From: Treponema denticola | GTDB taxonomy: Bacteria > Spirochaetota > Spirochaetia > Treponematales > Treponemataceae | Assembly (NCBI RefSeq): GCF_024400535.1 | Contig: NZ_CP038800.1 | Location: forward strand, 1,922,001-1,986,000 | Length of the DNA stretch: 64,000 bases | Direction of reading: 5' to 3' | Shown: positions 1-8,774 of the stretch, in pieces | Layout of the letters: each line of letters starts with the position of its first letter | Position numbering within the stretch: the first letter of the stretch is position 1 | Position numbers and translations under genes: made by a program | The notes under the pieces: model-generated | The model's database searches: none | What the model was told of the DNA's origin: nothing | What the model saw: the letters and a program-made list of their open reading frames with translations, nothing else

Positions 1-418
1 CATTCCGGTAGATATCCTTGTTATCAGGGACGGGGATAAACTTAAAATAGCCGTACCTTCGATTATTTTTAGAGGAAATGCAGCCGACTTTAATGGACTA
101 GACCAACCCATCGTCGATAAGAACAATAATATCTTAAAGCGTATTGCCGTTATCCTCAATAAATTCCCCGAATATCAGGTTCAGGTTGAAGGACACGCTA
201 ATACTACGACAGGTACCGAAAAAGAAGAAAAAGCGGATCTCCTCCCCTTATCAAAACAAAGGGCGGAGGCTGTCCGCCAATTTCTTATAAAGGAAGGAGT
301 CAGAAGCTCCCGTCTTTCTTCGGTTGGAATGGGAAGCTCCAAGCCCGTTGCCTCCTTTAACGACAGGGACAACTGGTGGAAAAACCGCCGAGTAGAATTT
401 ATTTTGATTAAGCAGTAA
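1..418 (+). CDS. OmpA-family C-terminal domain protein (5' end outside window)
   Basis: The open frame enters the window and ends at TAA 416-418, leaving about 138 C-terminal residues. The end carries the OmpA peptidoglycan-binding pattern: VQVEGHAN, then LSKQRAEAVRQFL, then SSVGMGSSKPVAS and NRRVEFIL. Proteins of this family anchor an outer-membrane or periplasmic domain to peptidoglycan. The N-terminal part is not visible, so the barrel or other partner domain is unknown. A terminator-like hairpin follows 26 bases after the stop. Confidence 0.85.
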   Translation, partial: IPVDILVIRDGDKLKIAVPSIIFRGNAADFNGLDQPIVDKNNNILKRIAVILNKFPEYQVQVEGHANTTTGTEKEEKADLLPLSKQRAEAVRQFLIKEGVRSSRLSSVGMGSSKPVASFNDRDNWWKNRRVEFILIKQ

Positions 419-443
419 AAACTTAAGACTTTTTAAGTAAAAC

Positions 444-505
444 AAAAGGCTGTTCCCCATACGGGATCCACACAAGGGGTTCCCATAAGGGCGGACAGCC
501 TTTTT
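444..505 (+). terminator. Rho-independent terminator after OmpA-like gene
   Basis: Arms AAAAGGCTGTTCC (444-456) and GGACAGCC (493-500) pair with one wobble and are followed by TTTTT. The apical part contains further G/C-rich pairing. It lies directly downstream of the OmpA-like stop. Confidence 0.75.
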
Positions 506-539
506 ACTGTAAAGAACCTTTTTTTAAACTATACGGGAC

Positions 540-566
540 CTCTAAAAACTAACCGAGTTTTTAGAG
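540..566. repeat. Palindromic hairpin, copy A of a short dispersed repeat
   Basis: A perfect 11-bp inverted repeat, CTCTAAAAACT (540-550) and AGTTTTTAGAG (556-566), with a 5-base loop. It sits just past the tatD stop on the minus strand and could end that transcript. Similar hairpins lie at 32114-32138 and 39264-39289. Confidence 0.55.
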
Positions 567-576
567 ATGCCCTATC

Positions 577-1506
577 CTACTTTACCGAAAAACAAGAACA
601 GCAGTTTTGATAAATCTGTTCCGCCAAAGCTTCCATAGATTTACCTAAGATCTCGGAAACTGCAGCATAGGTGTATTCTATTAAAAGAGGAGTATTTATT
701 TTTCCCCTAAAAGGAACAGGGGCTAAATACGGGGCATCCGTTTCAAGCAAGAGCTTATCGGCAGGAATCGCCCTTACAAGCTCTGCAATCCTATCCTTAT
801 CGGCCTGCTTTTTAGCATAGGTTATGTTTCCGGGAAAGGAAATATACCAGCCCCTTTCCAAAAAGGAATATGCCTCTTTAAGCCCGTAGGAATAGCAGTG
901 AATTATCCCCTTGTGATGGCTTACCTCATCAATACATTTTAGGGTATCTTCGTAAGCATCCCTTGAATGAACGATTACGGAAAGATTTTTTTCCTTTGCG
1001 ATTTTTAACTGCTCCTTAAAAAGAAACTCCTCCCCTTCTATATCGCTTGTGCCTTTTTCTTCGGAATTTAAATCCCCTCCTCTTTTTTCGGCAGCAGGAC
1101 CGTTCCAATAACGGTCAAGCCCGCATTCTCCAAGGCCGCAATAAAAGGGCTTACCCGAATTAGTCGTTTCCGCTTCGGTTTTTTGTAAAAAAAGAGTATC
1201 GATATCGATTTTTAAGGCTGCAAGAGCCTTTTCAGGCTCAGCAATGCTTTCGGCATGGGGCCAAAGGCCCGCCGCAAAATGCATAAAATCGGGAAAATGC
1301 TCAGGCAAATGAACGGTCTCTTGCCCTTGTATTTTACCTTCAAAAACCTCCGAAATAAATTTTTGTCTTTCTTTTAAATCTCCCGGTTGAGTACCTATAT
1401 CCATGGCAAACCTGAATTTGCGTTCCATCATTGTATGTAAAAATGAAGCATCGCCTTCATTTCGTTTAAAAATCATAAAAAAATGTGCATGAGAATCGGA
1501 AAACAT
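577..1506 (-). CDS. tatD: TatD family metal-dependent hydrolase (DNase)
   Basis: A 309-residue amidohydrolase-fold protein of the TatD family, metal-dependent 3'-5' exonucleases or deoxyribonucleases. Family metal ligands are visible in order: DSHAHF at the N-terminus, the Glu of GLGECGLDRYW, His of VIVHSRDA, His of GIIHCYSYG and Asp of LLETDAPYLAP. The frame is open from a GTG at 1515, but ATG 1506 is preferred because an AAAGGTGG ribosome site lies 5 bases before it, and the protein then starts directly at the metal-binding strand. The insert around residues 110-155 is longer than in E. coli TatD. It is divergent from tRNA-Leu, whose promoter overlaps this start region. Confidence 0.92.
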   Translation of the reverse strand: MFSDSHAHFFMIFKRNEGDASFLHTMMERKFRFAMDIGTQPGDLKERQKFISEVFEGKIQGQETVHLPEHFPDFMHFAAGLWPHAESIAEPEKALAALKIDIDTLFLQKTEAETTNSGKPFYCGLGECGLDRYWNGPAAEKRGGDLNSEEKGTSDIEGEEFLFKEQLKIAKEKNLSVIVHSRDAYEDTLKCIDEVSHHKGIIHCYSYGLKEAYSFLERGWYISFPGNITYAKKQADKDRIAELVRAIPADKLLLETDAPYLAPVPFRGKINTPLLIEYTYAAVSEILGKSMEALAEQIYQNCCSCFSVK

Positions 1507-1507
1507 C

Positions 1508-1536
1508 TTGACCACCTTTAAAATTTATGATAGTAT
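1508..1536 (+). promoter_or_regulatory. Promoter of tRNA-Leu
   Basis: TTGACC (1508-1513), a 17-base spacer and TAGTAT (1531-1536), ending 9 bases before the tRNA. It overlaps the start region of the divergent tatD gene. Confidence 0.65.
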
Positions 1537-1545
1537 ACCACATCT

Positions 1546-1629
1546 GCTGAAGTGGTGGAATAGGTAGACACTAGGGACTTAAAATCCCTTGGCAGTAATG
1601 CCGTACGGGTTCAATTCCCGTCTTCAGCA
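1546..1629 (+). tRNA. tRNA-Leu (UAA)
   Basis: Acceptor arms GCTGAAG (1546-1552) and CTTCAGC (1622-1628) pair fully. The anticodon stem GGGAC/ATCCC region carries the loop with TAA, the long variable arm is typical of leucine tRNAs, and the T arm GGGTTCAATTCCC is present. CCA is not encoded. Confidence 0.96.
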
Positions 1630-1630
1630 C

Positions 1631-1667
1631 AAAAGCCTTAAACTTAACCGGTTTAAGGCTTTTTTTT
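1631..1667 (+). terminator. Terminator after tRNA-Leu
   Basis: A near-perfect hairpin, AAGCCTTAAAC and GGTTTAAGGCTT, followed by a run of T. It lies immediately after the tRNA. Confidence 0.85.
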
Positions 1668-1729
1668 CTAATCTTCTTTTTTTTTATTCCGATATTGAAT
1701 ATATAAGATTTTAATTCGGGAGGAATTAA

Positions 1730-2524
1730 ATGAAAAAAGCAATCCTTATGTTAATTTTGTCCTTATCCTTTATGCATTTTTTAACTGCACAGGGAGAAAT
1801 TATAAGCGATGAAACTTATGCTTCGTACTACGGGGAAGCCTTTAACGGAAGACCTACCGCAAACGGAGAAATATTCGATATGAATGCTTATACGGCGGCT
1901 CATAAAACCCTTCCTTTCGGTACCCTTGTTGAAGTTACCAACTTGGAGAACGGAAAAAAGGTCATCGTAAGAATCAACGATAGAGGCCCCTTTATAGGTA
2001 ACCGCGAAATAGATGTTTCAAAGGCTGCCGCAATCGCCTTGGATATGCTGTCTAATGGGGTTGTAAGGGTAAGCCTAAGGAAGGTAGATCCTAACAATAT
2101 GGGAGTTTTTACGGTTACAGAAACTTCAGAAAAACCTGTCAATCAGGAAAAGGCTCCCATAAAAACGGAAGAAACAAGCAGCAGAGAAAGGGATTTGGCC
2201 AAAATAGAAGAAACGGCTGCACAATCTCCAAACTACACGGAATCCGATACAACAAATAAAAGCCTTGTATACATGCCTGCCAAGGCCTCGGAAACAGAAG
2301 GCGTTTTATGGAGAATTCAGCTGGGTTCATTTAAGCGTGAAGAAAATGCTCTAAGGCTTGTAATCAAATTAAGAAAGATAGGCTTTGAACCCGCCTATGA
2401 AAAAACGGAAACAACTACAAGGGTTGTTTTATACGGTATTAGACCTCATGAGCTTGAAAAAGTAAAAAAAGTACTTGAGTCAAACTCTTTTAACGATTAT
2501 ATACTTCGCCAAGAAAGTTGGTAA
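1730..2524 (+). CDS. rlpA: RlpA-like septal lytic transglycosylase with SPOR domain
   Basis: 264 residues with an N-terminal signal peptide ([22 protein letters not shown]). Residues about 27-110 form the RlpA double-psi beta-barrel ([34 protein letters not shown]), which keeps the acidic and His residues typical of the family. A Glu/Lys-rich linker leads to a C-terminal SPOR domain (residues about 190-262, [18 protein letters not shown]). SPOR domains bind denuded glycan strands at the division septum, so a periplasmic or outer-membrane role in cell separation is likely. The start has GGGAGG 6 bases upstream. There is no lipobox Cys, unlike many RlpA proteins. Activity on glycan is inferred from the family only. 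Confidence 0.9.
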   Translation: MKKAILMLILSLSFMHFLTAQGEIISDETYASYYGEAFNGRPTANGEIFDMNAYTAAHKTLPFGTLVEVTNLENGKKVIVRINDRGPFIGNREIDVSKAAAIALDMLSNGVVRVSLRKVDPNNMGVFTVTETSEKPVNQEKAPIKTEETSSRERDLAKIEETAAQSPNYTESDTTNKSLVYMPAKASETEGVLWRIQLGSFKREENALRLVIKLRKIGFEPAYEKTETTTRVVLYGIRPHELEKVKKVLESNSFNDYILRQESW

Positions 2525-2550
2525 CACATAGAACCTCCTAAAATAGTTTT

Positions 2551-2586
2551 GCCCGAACTTCCATAAAGGGGAGCTCGGGTTTTTTA
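2551..2586 (+). terminator. Terminator after rlpA
   Basis: Imperfect stem CCCGAACTTCC / GGGAGCTCGGG followed by TTTTTT. It lies between convergent rlpA and the next minus-strand gene. Confidence 0.65.
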
Positions 2587-2606
2587 TTAAAAAATATTAG
2601 GAAAAA

Positions 2607-3602
2607 CTATTTTATATGAAATATAAAGCCTAAATTGATGCGGGTATAATGCAAGGAAGACCCTGCATCCCCTGTGTCAGACACATCCTTTAATAAACCG
2701 GATTCTAAAAAATAAACAAAGGTTTTTCCGTTATAAGCCGTAATCGAGGTGTAGTCAACGGAAGAAAAAAAAGGAAAATACTTTGAAAGTCTTTTTTCCG
2801 CTGAAAGATATAAATAAAAAGATAGATTTTTCTTTTTAAATACATCTAAAAATTTTAAGCCTCCATGCTCTCTTCTATAGTGTAAATCCTCTGCAAACCC
2901 GATAACACTCGGGCAAAACTGAGTAGATAAATTAATCTTCCAATATCTTTGGAATTCAAATCTAAATAAAAATCCTATACAGGGTAAAATAAAGTTTTGT
3001 TTATAACTTATTCCGAGTCCTGCAAAGGGAACTATAGGAGTATCAGGTAAAACAGAACTTGGCGGATTTGTCTTAGGGGGATACTTGGTGTAACCGCCCA
3101 CAGCATCCCATGAATTTAAAATATACCTTATTCCTATAGATGGAGAACAATAGATTTTTATGTCCGAAGATGTTTTATACATAACAAGAAGCTTCATAAA
3201 ACCGATATTTAAATTTAAATCTAAGCCTTTTTTAACATAAGCCTCGTGCTCTGAAAAACGAGTAAGCATATCGGGAACATAATTATTTTCATAATCATAG
3301 TCAAACATCCTGCCCGAATAAGCAGGTATTATAAATGAAGAAACAAAAGAGAAGTAAAATCCGCTTTTAAGCTTAAATTCGGTACCGGCAGTAAGGCCTC
3401 CGCCAGGCAAAAGAGGCCAATCAAGCTTGCTGTTAATATGTGAGTCAGTGTTAAAAACATACTCAAATCCCGAACCGGCTATAAGAGACGGAGAAACAGA
3501 AAAACTAAATAAAGTTTTCCCTTCTTCGGATGAAATAGCATGAGCGCTTACAAAAAGAAAAAAATAAAAAAAAATAAAACATTTATAACTGATAATCTTC
3601 AT
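2607..3602 (-). CDS. Predicted exported outer-membrane (beta-barrel-like) protein
   Basis: 331 residues, no family recognised. It begins with a signal peptide (MKIISYKCFIFFYFFLFVSAHA) and then shows alternating aromatic and polar strands with short turns, ending in ...RINLGFIFHIK. That pattern suggests a beta-barrel outer-membrane protein, but it is not proof. An in-frame ATG at 3611 is possible. ATG 3602 is chosen because a promoter (TTGACA at 3636-3641, TAGATT at 3613-3618) would start transcription downstream of the first ATG. It is divergent from the glycosyltransferase at 3706. Confidence 0.7.
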   Translation of the reverse strand: MKIISYKCFIFFYFFLFVSAHAISSEEGKTLFSFSVSPSLIAGSGFEYVFNTDSHINSKLDWPLLPGGGLTAGTEFKLKSGFYFSFVSSFIIPAYSGRMFDYDYENNYVPDMLTRFSEHEAYVKKGLDLNLNIGFMKLLVMYKTSSDIKIYCSPSIGIRYILNSWDAVGGYTKYPPKTNPPSSVLPDTPIVPFAGLGISYKQNFILPCIGFLFRFEFQRYWKINLSTQFCPSVIGFAEDLHYRREHGGLKFLDVFKKKNLSFYLYLSAEKRLSKYFPFFSSVDYTSITAYNGKTFVYFLESGLLKDVSDTGDAGSSLHYTRINLGFIFHIK

Positions 3603-3612
3603 CTTTATCATA

Positions 3613-3641
3613 AATCTATGCTATATTTTAATTTATGTCAA
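3613..3641 (-). promoter_or_regulatory. Promoter of the outer-membrane protein gene
   Basis: TTGACA, 17-base spacer, TAGATT on the minus strand. The -10 box ends 10 bases before ATG 3602, predicting a leader of only a few bases and no ribosome site. Confidence 0.55.
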
Positions 3642-3669
3642 GGTTAACATCATTTAATATATCAATAGC

Positions 3670-3698
3670 TTGTTTTTAATTTTTTTATATGTTATACT
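3670..3698 (+). promoter_or_regulatory. Promoter of glycosyltransferase, predicted leaderless
   Basis: TTGTTT (3670-3675), 17-base spacer, TATACT (3693-3698). Only 7 bases separate the -10 box from ATG 3706 and no Shine-Dalgarno is present. Confidence 0.55.
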
Positions 3699-3705
3699 CA
3701 AAAAA

Positions 3706-4881
3706 ATGAGAATTGCAATTGTAACGGAGTGCTATGTTCCCGAAGTCAATGGTGTAGTATACCATATTGAAACTTTACGGAAAGGGCTTATAGAAGCGGG
3801 TCATGAAGTTTTGATAGTTAAGCCTGATTTTAATGTAAAGAGGCACTGTATTAAAAACAATATTCTTTATAGCCCAGCTATAAGACTTAAAAATATGTAT
3901 GATTATTCAATTTCATACCCATATAGTAAAACAAGATTAAAACTTTTAAAAGAATGGAAACCGGATATTATACATATTCACAACGAATACAGTCAAGGAA
4001 TATTTGCTTTATATGCAGGTAGAAAATTAGGTATTCCCATTGTCTACACTATACATACAATGTATTATGACTATCTCCACTACTTCGGAATATTGAAAAA
4101 TCTAAAAACCATAAAAAAAGCTGTAAATTGGGGTATTCTAAAATACACAAGTGCTGCAAAAGCCGTTATTTGTGCATCCACAAAAATGGAAAATTTCTTA
4201 AAAATGTGTAAAGTATCGACGCCAATATACAAGATATCAAATACATGTATAACAAGTGAATTTTCAGAAGAGTCTCTTGATGATAATTTGATGCAAATAC
4301 TAAGAGGGGATTATAATATTAAACCTACTGACTTCAACATCTGCTTTTGCGGACGCATAGCAGCAGAAAAAAATCTTTCATTGATGCTTGAATATTGGAA
4401 GAAAATTATTAAAGAGATTCCAAGGAGTAGATTATTTATAATCGGAGACGGCCCTGCAAAGAGTGAACTTGAACTACAGGCAAAAGAACTTGAAATTACA
4501 GAGTCAGTCATATTTACAGGAAAAATATCTCATGAGTTAATAAAATATTACTATCATCTTTGTGATGCTTATCTGATGACATCTCTTTCCGAAAATCATT
4601 CTGTTTCGGCCCTTGAAGCAATTGCATGCGGCTTGCCTATAATACACTCATATGATAAAACAAATGAAGACCAATATATAGAAGGTTCAACAGGCTTTGC
4701 CTTCCGCAACCTTGATGAACTAATTCAAATTTTACATAAGGTATACGAAAAAAATCATAACCTTCCAAAAGAACAAGGCCTTAAAGAGCAAATAACAAAG
4801 CATGTTATAACAGGAGATTATAAAGCGATGACAACAAAAATTTTGGATATTTATAAGCAAGCAATTAGTGAGAATATATAG
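3706..4881 (+). CDS. GT4 family glycosyltransferase
   Basis: 391 residues with the two Rossmann-like halves of GT-B enzymes. The N-terminal acceptor half opens MRIAIVTECYVPEVNGVV and contains PDIIHIHNEYSQG. The C-terminal donor half has CFCGRIAAEKN, LFIIGDGPAK and the EX7E motif in SENHSVSALEAIACGLP. It resembles retaining glycosyltransferases that add a hexose to diacylglycerol or other lipids; the substrate cannot be read from sequence. ATG 3706 is chosen because the family start MRIAIVTE matches and the upstream in-frame TTG at 3670 is part of the promoter. glgC follows 90 bases downstream and may be co-transcribed. Confidence 0.88.
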   Translation: MRIAIVTECYVPEVNGVVYHIETLRKGLIEAGHEVLIVKPDFNVKRHCIKNNILYSPAIRLKNMYDYSISYPYSKTRLKLLKEWKPDIIHIHNEYSQGIFALYAGRKLGIPIVYTIHTMYYDYLHYFGILKNLKTIKKAVNWGILKYTSAAKAVICASTKMENFLKMCKVSTPIYKISNTCITSEFSEESLDDNLMQILRGDYNIKPTDFNICFCGRIAAEKNLSLMLEYWKKIIKEIPRSRLFIIGDGPAKSELELQAKELEITESVIFTGKISHELIKYYYHLCDAYLMTSLSENHSVSALEAIACGLPIIHSYDKTNEDQYIEGSTGFAFRNLDELIQILHKVYEKNHNLPKEQGLKEQITKHVITGDYKAMTTKILDIYKQAISENI

Positions 4882-4971
4882 AAAGAATCTATAAAGAATC
4901 TATAAAGAATTAATAAATCAATCTGGTAAAATTTGAAAAAGCATTATATAATATTAGAGAGGAGGACGCCT

Positions 4972-6243
4972 ATGGCAAAAGTTCTTTCCATAATATTAGG
5001 AGGCGGAAAAGGAACACGGCTTTATCCGCTTACAATGCATCGATCTAAACCGGCTGTACCTTTTGGAGGTAAGCATCGAATTATCGATATACCTCTTTCG
5101 AATTGTATAAATTCCGGTTTTAGGAACATTTATATTGTAACACAATTTAACTCAGCTTCCTTGCATATTCATATTGCAAAAGCCTACACTTTTGATACAT
5201 TTTCAAACGGATTTGTAGAGATTCTTGCAGCTGAGCAAACTTTCGACAATACGGGCTGGTATGAAGGCACAGCCGACTCTATCAGAAAAAACCTTCATCA
5301 TTTTAGACATCAAAATCCCTCTCACTATCTAATCCTTGCAGGCGATCAGCTCTACCGTATGGACCTAAAAAAGGTTTTAGAATTCCACAAGGAGTCGGGC
5401 TCAGATATTACCGTAGCCTGTACTCCCGTAACACGGGAAGACGCTTCAGGTTTCGGTATCATGAAGGTGGATTCAAACTCGGTTATTACCGAATTTATGG
5501 AAAAACCCGGTCCCGACAAAAACATAGATGATTGGAAAATTCCTGAAAAATCCCTTATCAAACCGGATGATCCGAATAAACAATATCTGGCATCGATGGG
5601 TATCTATATTTTTAGTGCAAAGGTTATGGACAAATGTTTAGACAGCGATCATACCGATTTCGGAAAAGAAGTTATTCCTGAAGCTATAAAAAACTATAAG
5701 GTTTCCGCCTTTCCTCATAACGGATATTGGTCAGACATAGGAACAATCAAATCTTTTTATGATGCAACCCTTGACTTGACGGAAATAAAACCTAAGTTCG
5801 ACTTTTATGATGCTGAAAGGCCAATATACACTCATAACAGAAATCTGCCGCCCTCAAAGATAAACTATGCACACTTAAGCAGATCTATGTGTAGCGAAGG
5901 CTGTGTTATAACGAATTCCACGATAAATCATTCCGTAATAGGGGTCAGGTCAATCATAGAGACAGGCAGCTTTGTAGAAGATTCAATCTGTATGGGTGCG
6001 GACTATTATGAAACTCATGAAGAAAAAGAGGCTCGATTAAAAGAAGGCAGCCCCAGCTTGGGTATAGGAAATCATTGCCGTATCCGTTCTGCGATAATAG
6101 ACAAAAATGTACGGATAGGCAACAATGTGTCCATAGGAATGGATCAAACTCCGCCTGATGGAGACTATGGTTTTTATCATGTAATAGATGGAATATATGT
6201 TATAGTAAAGAATTCTATAATCCCGGATAATACATCAATATAA
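4972..6243 (+). CDS. glgC: Glucose-1-phosphate adenylyltransferase
   Basis: 423 residues, the usual GlgC length. It makes ADP-glucose from glucose-1-phosphate and ATP, the committed step of bacterial glycogen synthesis. The nucleotidyltransferase signature is at the N-terminus (LGGGKGTRLYPLTMHRSKPAVPFGG). The catalytic region has YLILAGDQLYRMD and the glucose-1-P site has EFMEKPG; a C-terminal left-handed helix with hexapeptide repeats follows (SVIGVRSIIETG, RIGNNVSIG). The start has AGAGGAGGA about 6 bases before ATG 4972; an upstream in-frame start would be inferior. No other glycogen genes lie in the window. Confidence 0.94.
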   Translation: MAKVLSIILGGGKGTRLYPLTMHRSKPAVPFGGKHRIIDIPLSNCINSGFRNIYIVTQFNSASLHIHIAKAYTFDTFSNGFVEILAAEQTFDNTGWYEGTADSIRKNLHHFRHQNPSHYLILAGDQLYRMDLKKVLEFHKESGSDITVACTPVTREDASGFGIMKVDSNSVITEFMEKPGPDKNIDDWKIPEKSLIKPDDPNKQYLASMGIYIFSAKVMDKCLDSDHTDFGKEVIPEAIKNYKVSAFPHNGYWSDIGTIKSFYDATLDLTEIKPKFDFYDAERPIYTHNRNLPPSKINYAHLSRSMCSEGCVITNSTINHSVIGVRSIIETGSFVEDSICMGADYYETHEEKEARLKEGSPSLGIGNHCRIRSAIIDKNVRIGNNVSIGMDQTPPDGDYGFYHVIDGIYVIVKNSIIPDNTSI

Positions 6244-6258
6244 AACTTTCAAGGCACA

Positions 6259-8766
6259 TCAGTTGGATTCAGCTTCTAATCTAACCGATGTGCTGTAGCT
6301 GTTCTCATAATCGTTATTTTCTTTAATGCTTATCTTTATATCATCGGTTTCTTCCGAAAAGTCAACAAAGGCAGTTTTACCCTTTGAAAATTCTCCGCTT
6401 ATTATTTTAAGGGATAAAGCATCCTCTATCTTGTTTTGAAGAAGCCTTCTCATTGGGCGGGCACCATAGGCCGGCTCATATCCCTTATCTACAAAGAAAT
6501 CTTCAGCTTCCTTTGAAAGCTCTATAAATAGATCCTGCTTAGCGATTCTATCTTCAAATTTTTTAAGTTCAAGCTTTAATATTCTTTTAATATCATCTTT
6601 ATCCAATGGCCTAAAAACAATCATCTCATCAATTCTATTGACAAATTCGGGAGACAGGAATTTTTTTATTTCGTTAAGGGCACTTGCTCTTATTTCAGAA
6701 TAAGCCATAACTCCGTCTCCTGTAAGGTTAAAGCCCAGCTGCTGCTCCTTTATTATAGATTTAGATCCGGCATTGCTTGTCATAATTATAACGGTATTTT
6801 TAAAATTCACAAGATAACCGCGGCTATCTCTAAGCTCTCCTTCTTCTAAAATTTGTAGAAGAATATTAAATACATCGGGATGAGCTTTTTCTATTTCATC
6901 CAAAAGTAAAACAGAATACGGATTACGCCTTATCTTCTCGGTCAAAAATCCGCCGGAATCAAAACCGATATATCCGGGAGGAGCTCCTATAAGTTTGGCT
7001 GCATTATGTTTTTCCATATAATCACTCATATCTACACGGACTAAGGCTTCCTTTGTACCGAATAAAAATTCGGCTAAGGTTTTTGCAAGAAGAGTTTTAC
7101 CTACACCTGTAGGACCTAAAAATTAAAATGAACCTATAGGTTTATCAGGCGAAGAAATACCGGCTCGGGATCTTCTTATAGCATTTGCGAGTGTCGAAAC
7201 AGATTCATCCTGACCTATGACAGATTTTTTTAACTCATCTTCAATATGCAGCATTCTTTCAACTTCATCTTGACTTAGACTGTTTACGGGAATATCCGTC
7301 ATCATTGAAACGACTTCGGTTATATCTTTTTCATTGACATAAGAAATAGGATTTTGATAATCGTTTACCCACCTATTTTTAATATGGTATAGATCATTTT
7401 TTAAATCCAATACTTCATCCCTAATCAAGGCAGCCTTTTCATAGTTTTGCATCTCAACCAATTCCGATTTTTCTGCCAACAAAGAGTTGATTTTTTCTTC
7501 TATTTCAAAAAGCTCGCTCGGTTTTTTATCAATTATAATTTTTTTCATTGCACCGGCTTCATCCAAAACATCAATCGCCTTGTCCGGAAAAAATCTGTCT
7601 GTAATATATCTTTTTGAGTAGTCTATTATTTTTGTTATAACTTCAGGCTCGTATATTACATTATGATGTTCTTCATATTTATGTTTAATACCGCAAAGTA
7701 TATCAAAAGTTTCCTGAGGACTAGGCTCCTTTATTGAAACCATTTGAAAGCGCCGCTCCAGCGCCAAATCATTTTTAAAAAACCTTCTATACTCGTCTAT
7801 GGTTGTAGCTCCAATACACTGAATTTCGCCTCTGGAAAGAGCAGGTTTTAAAATATTTGCAGCATCCATAGCTCCTTGAGAACCGCCCGTACCTATCAGG
7901 GTATGAATTTCATCTATAAATAAAATGATGTTTTTATTCTCTTTTATTTCATTGATAACCTGTTTTAATCTTTCTTCAAATTGACCGCGGTATTTTGTAC
8001 CTGCAATTACGGAGCCCAGATCCAAAGAAACAATAGTTTTATTTAATAAATTATGAGGAACAGCCTCGTTTATTATGGCAAAGGCCAGACCTTCAACAAT
8101 GGAGGTTTTACCTATACCAGGCTCTCCTACCAGTACTGGATTGTTTTTTCTTCTGCGGGATAGAATTTGAATAACACGCCTTATTTCTTTTTCCCTCCCT
8201 ATTACGGGATCAAGACTTCCGGCTCTTACTGTTTCCGTAAGATTACAGCCGAATTCCAAAAGAACCGAATTCTTTGATTTTATATTTTCGGAAGACTTAC
8301 CCCCTCTAATTGCAGAATTTCTTTCGGTTTGTTCTATGAGCTTTAAAGCTGCATTCCTTATATCCTCCGTCGAAATATTATAGCGCATAAAAAAATCGGA
8401 AGCTATAGAATTTTCTTCTCTGACAATACCAAGTAGGATATGCTCGGTCCCTACAAAACCTAATCTCATACTTCTTGCTTCTATTGTTGCAATATCCACT
8501 AAAGTTTTAATTCTTCGAGAAGGGGGAATCTCGCCTAAGATTCTTTCCCCTGTCCGTATAGGAATATTTTGCTCTATCAGAAGCTGAAGATTTAAAATAT
8601 CTACATTCAATCTTTGAAGGATTATATAGCCTTTTCCTACTTTATTTCTAATTAATGCTGCCAAAAGATGCTCAGGCTGAAAAAGATCTGCATTAACCCG
8701 TCTTGCTTCCTGCTGACCGAAGAAAGTCAGCAGCTTATGTGCATCTTGCGAAAATCCTTGACACAT
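6259..8766 (-). pseudogene. clpC: ClpC-type AAA+ unfoldase, interrupted by an in-frame TAA
   Basis: The full reading frame is 835 codons plus stop, normal for ClpC, the unfoldase partner of ClpP. It has an N domain with two Clp-N repeats (residues about 1-145), AAA domain D1 with Walker A GEPGIGKTS and Walker B FIDEIHTL, a UVR-type middle domain (residues about 425-455), and D2. At codon 548 the frame reads GSF-TAA-FLGPTGVGKT, where the family has Leu or Ile; TTA (Leu) to TAA is one base. The upstream piece keeps N, D1 and M domains. An internal ATG at 7029 could restart D2, but without its Walker A. The start has TGAGGT upstream and follows the mcsB stop by 8 bases. It is a nonsense allele, a sequence error or a read-through site. 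Confidence 0.85.
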
Positions 8767-8774
8767 ATACTACC

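Noticed and set aside
7123-7125. Selenocysteine explanation for the in-frame stops
   Set aside because: All three internal stops are TAA, and selenocysteine uses TGA.
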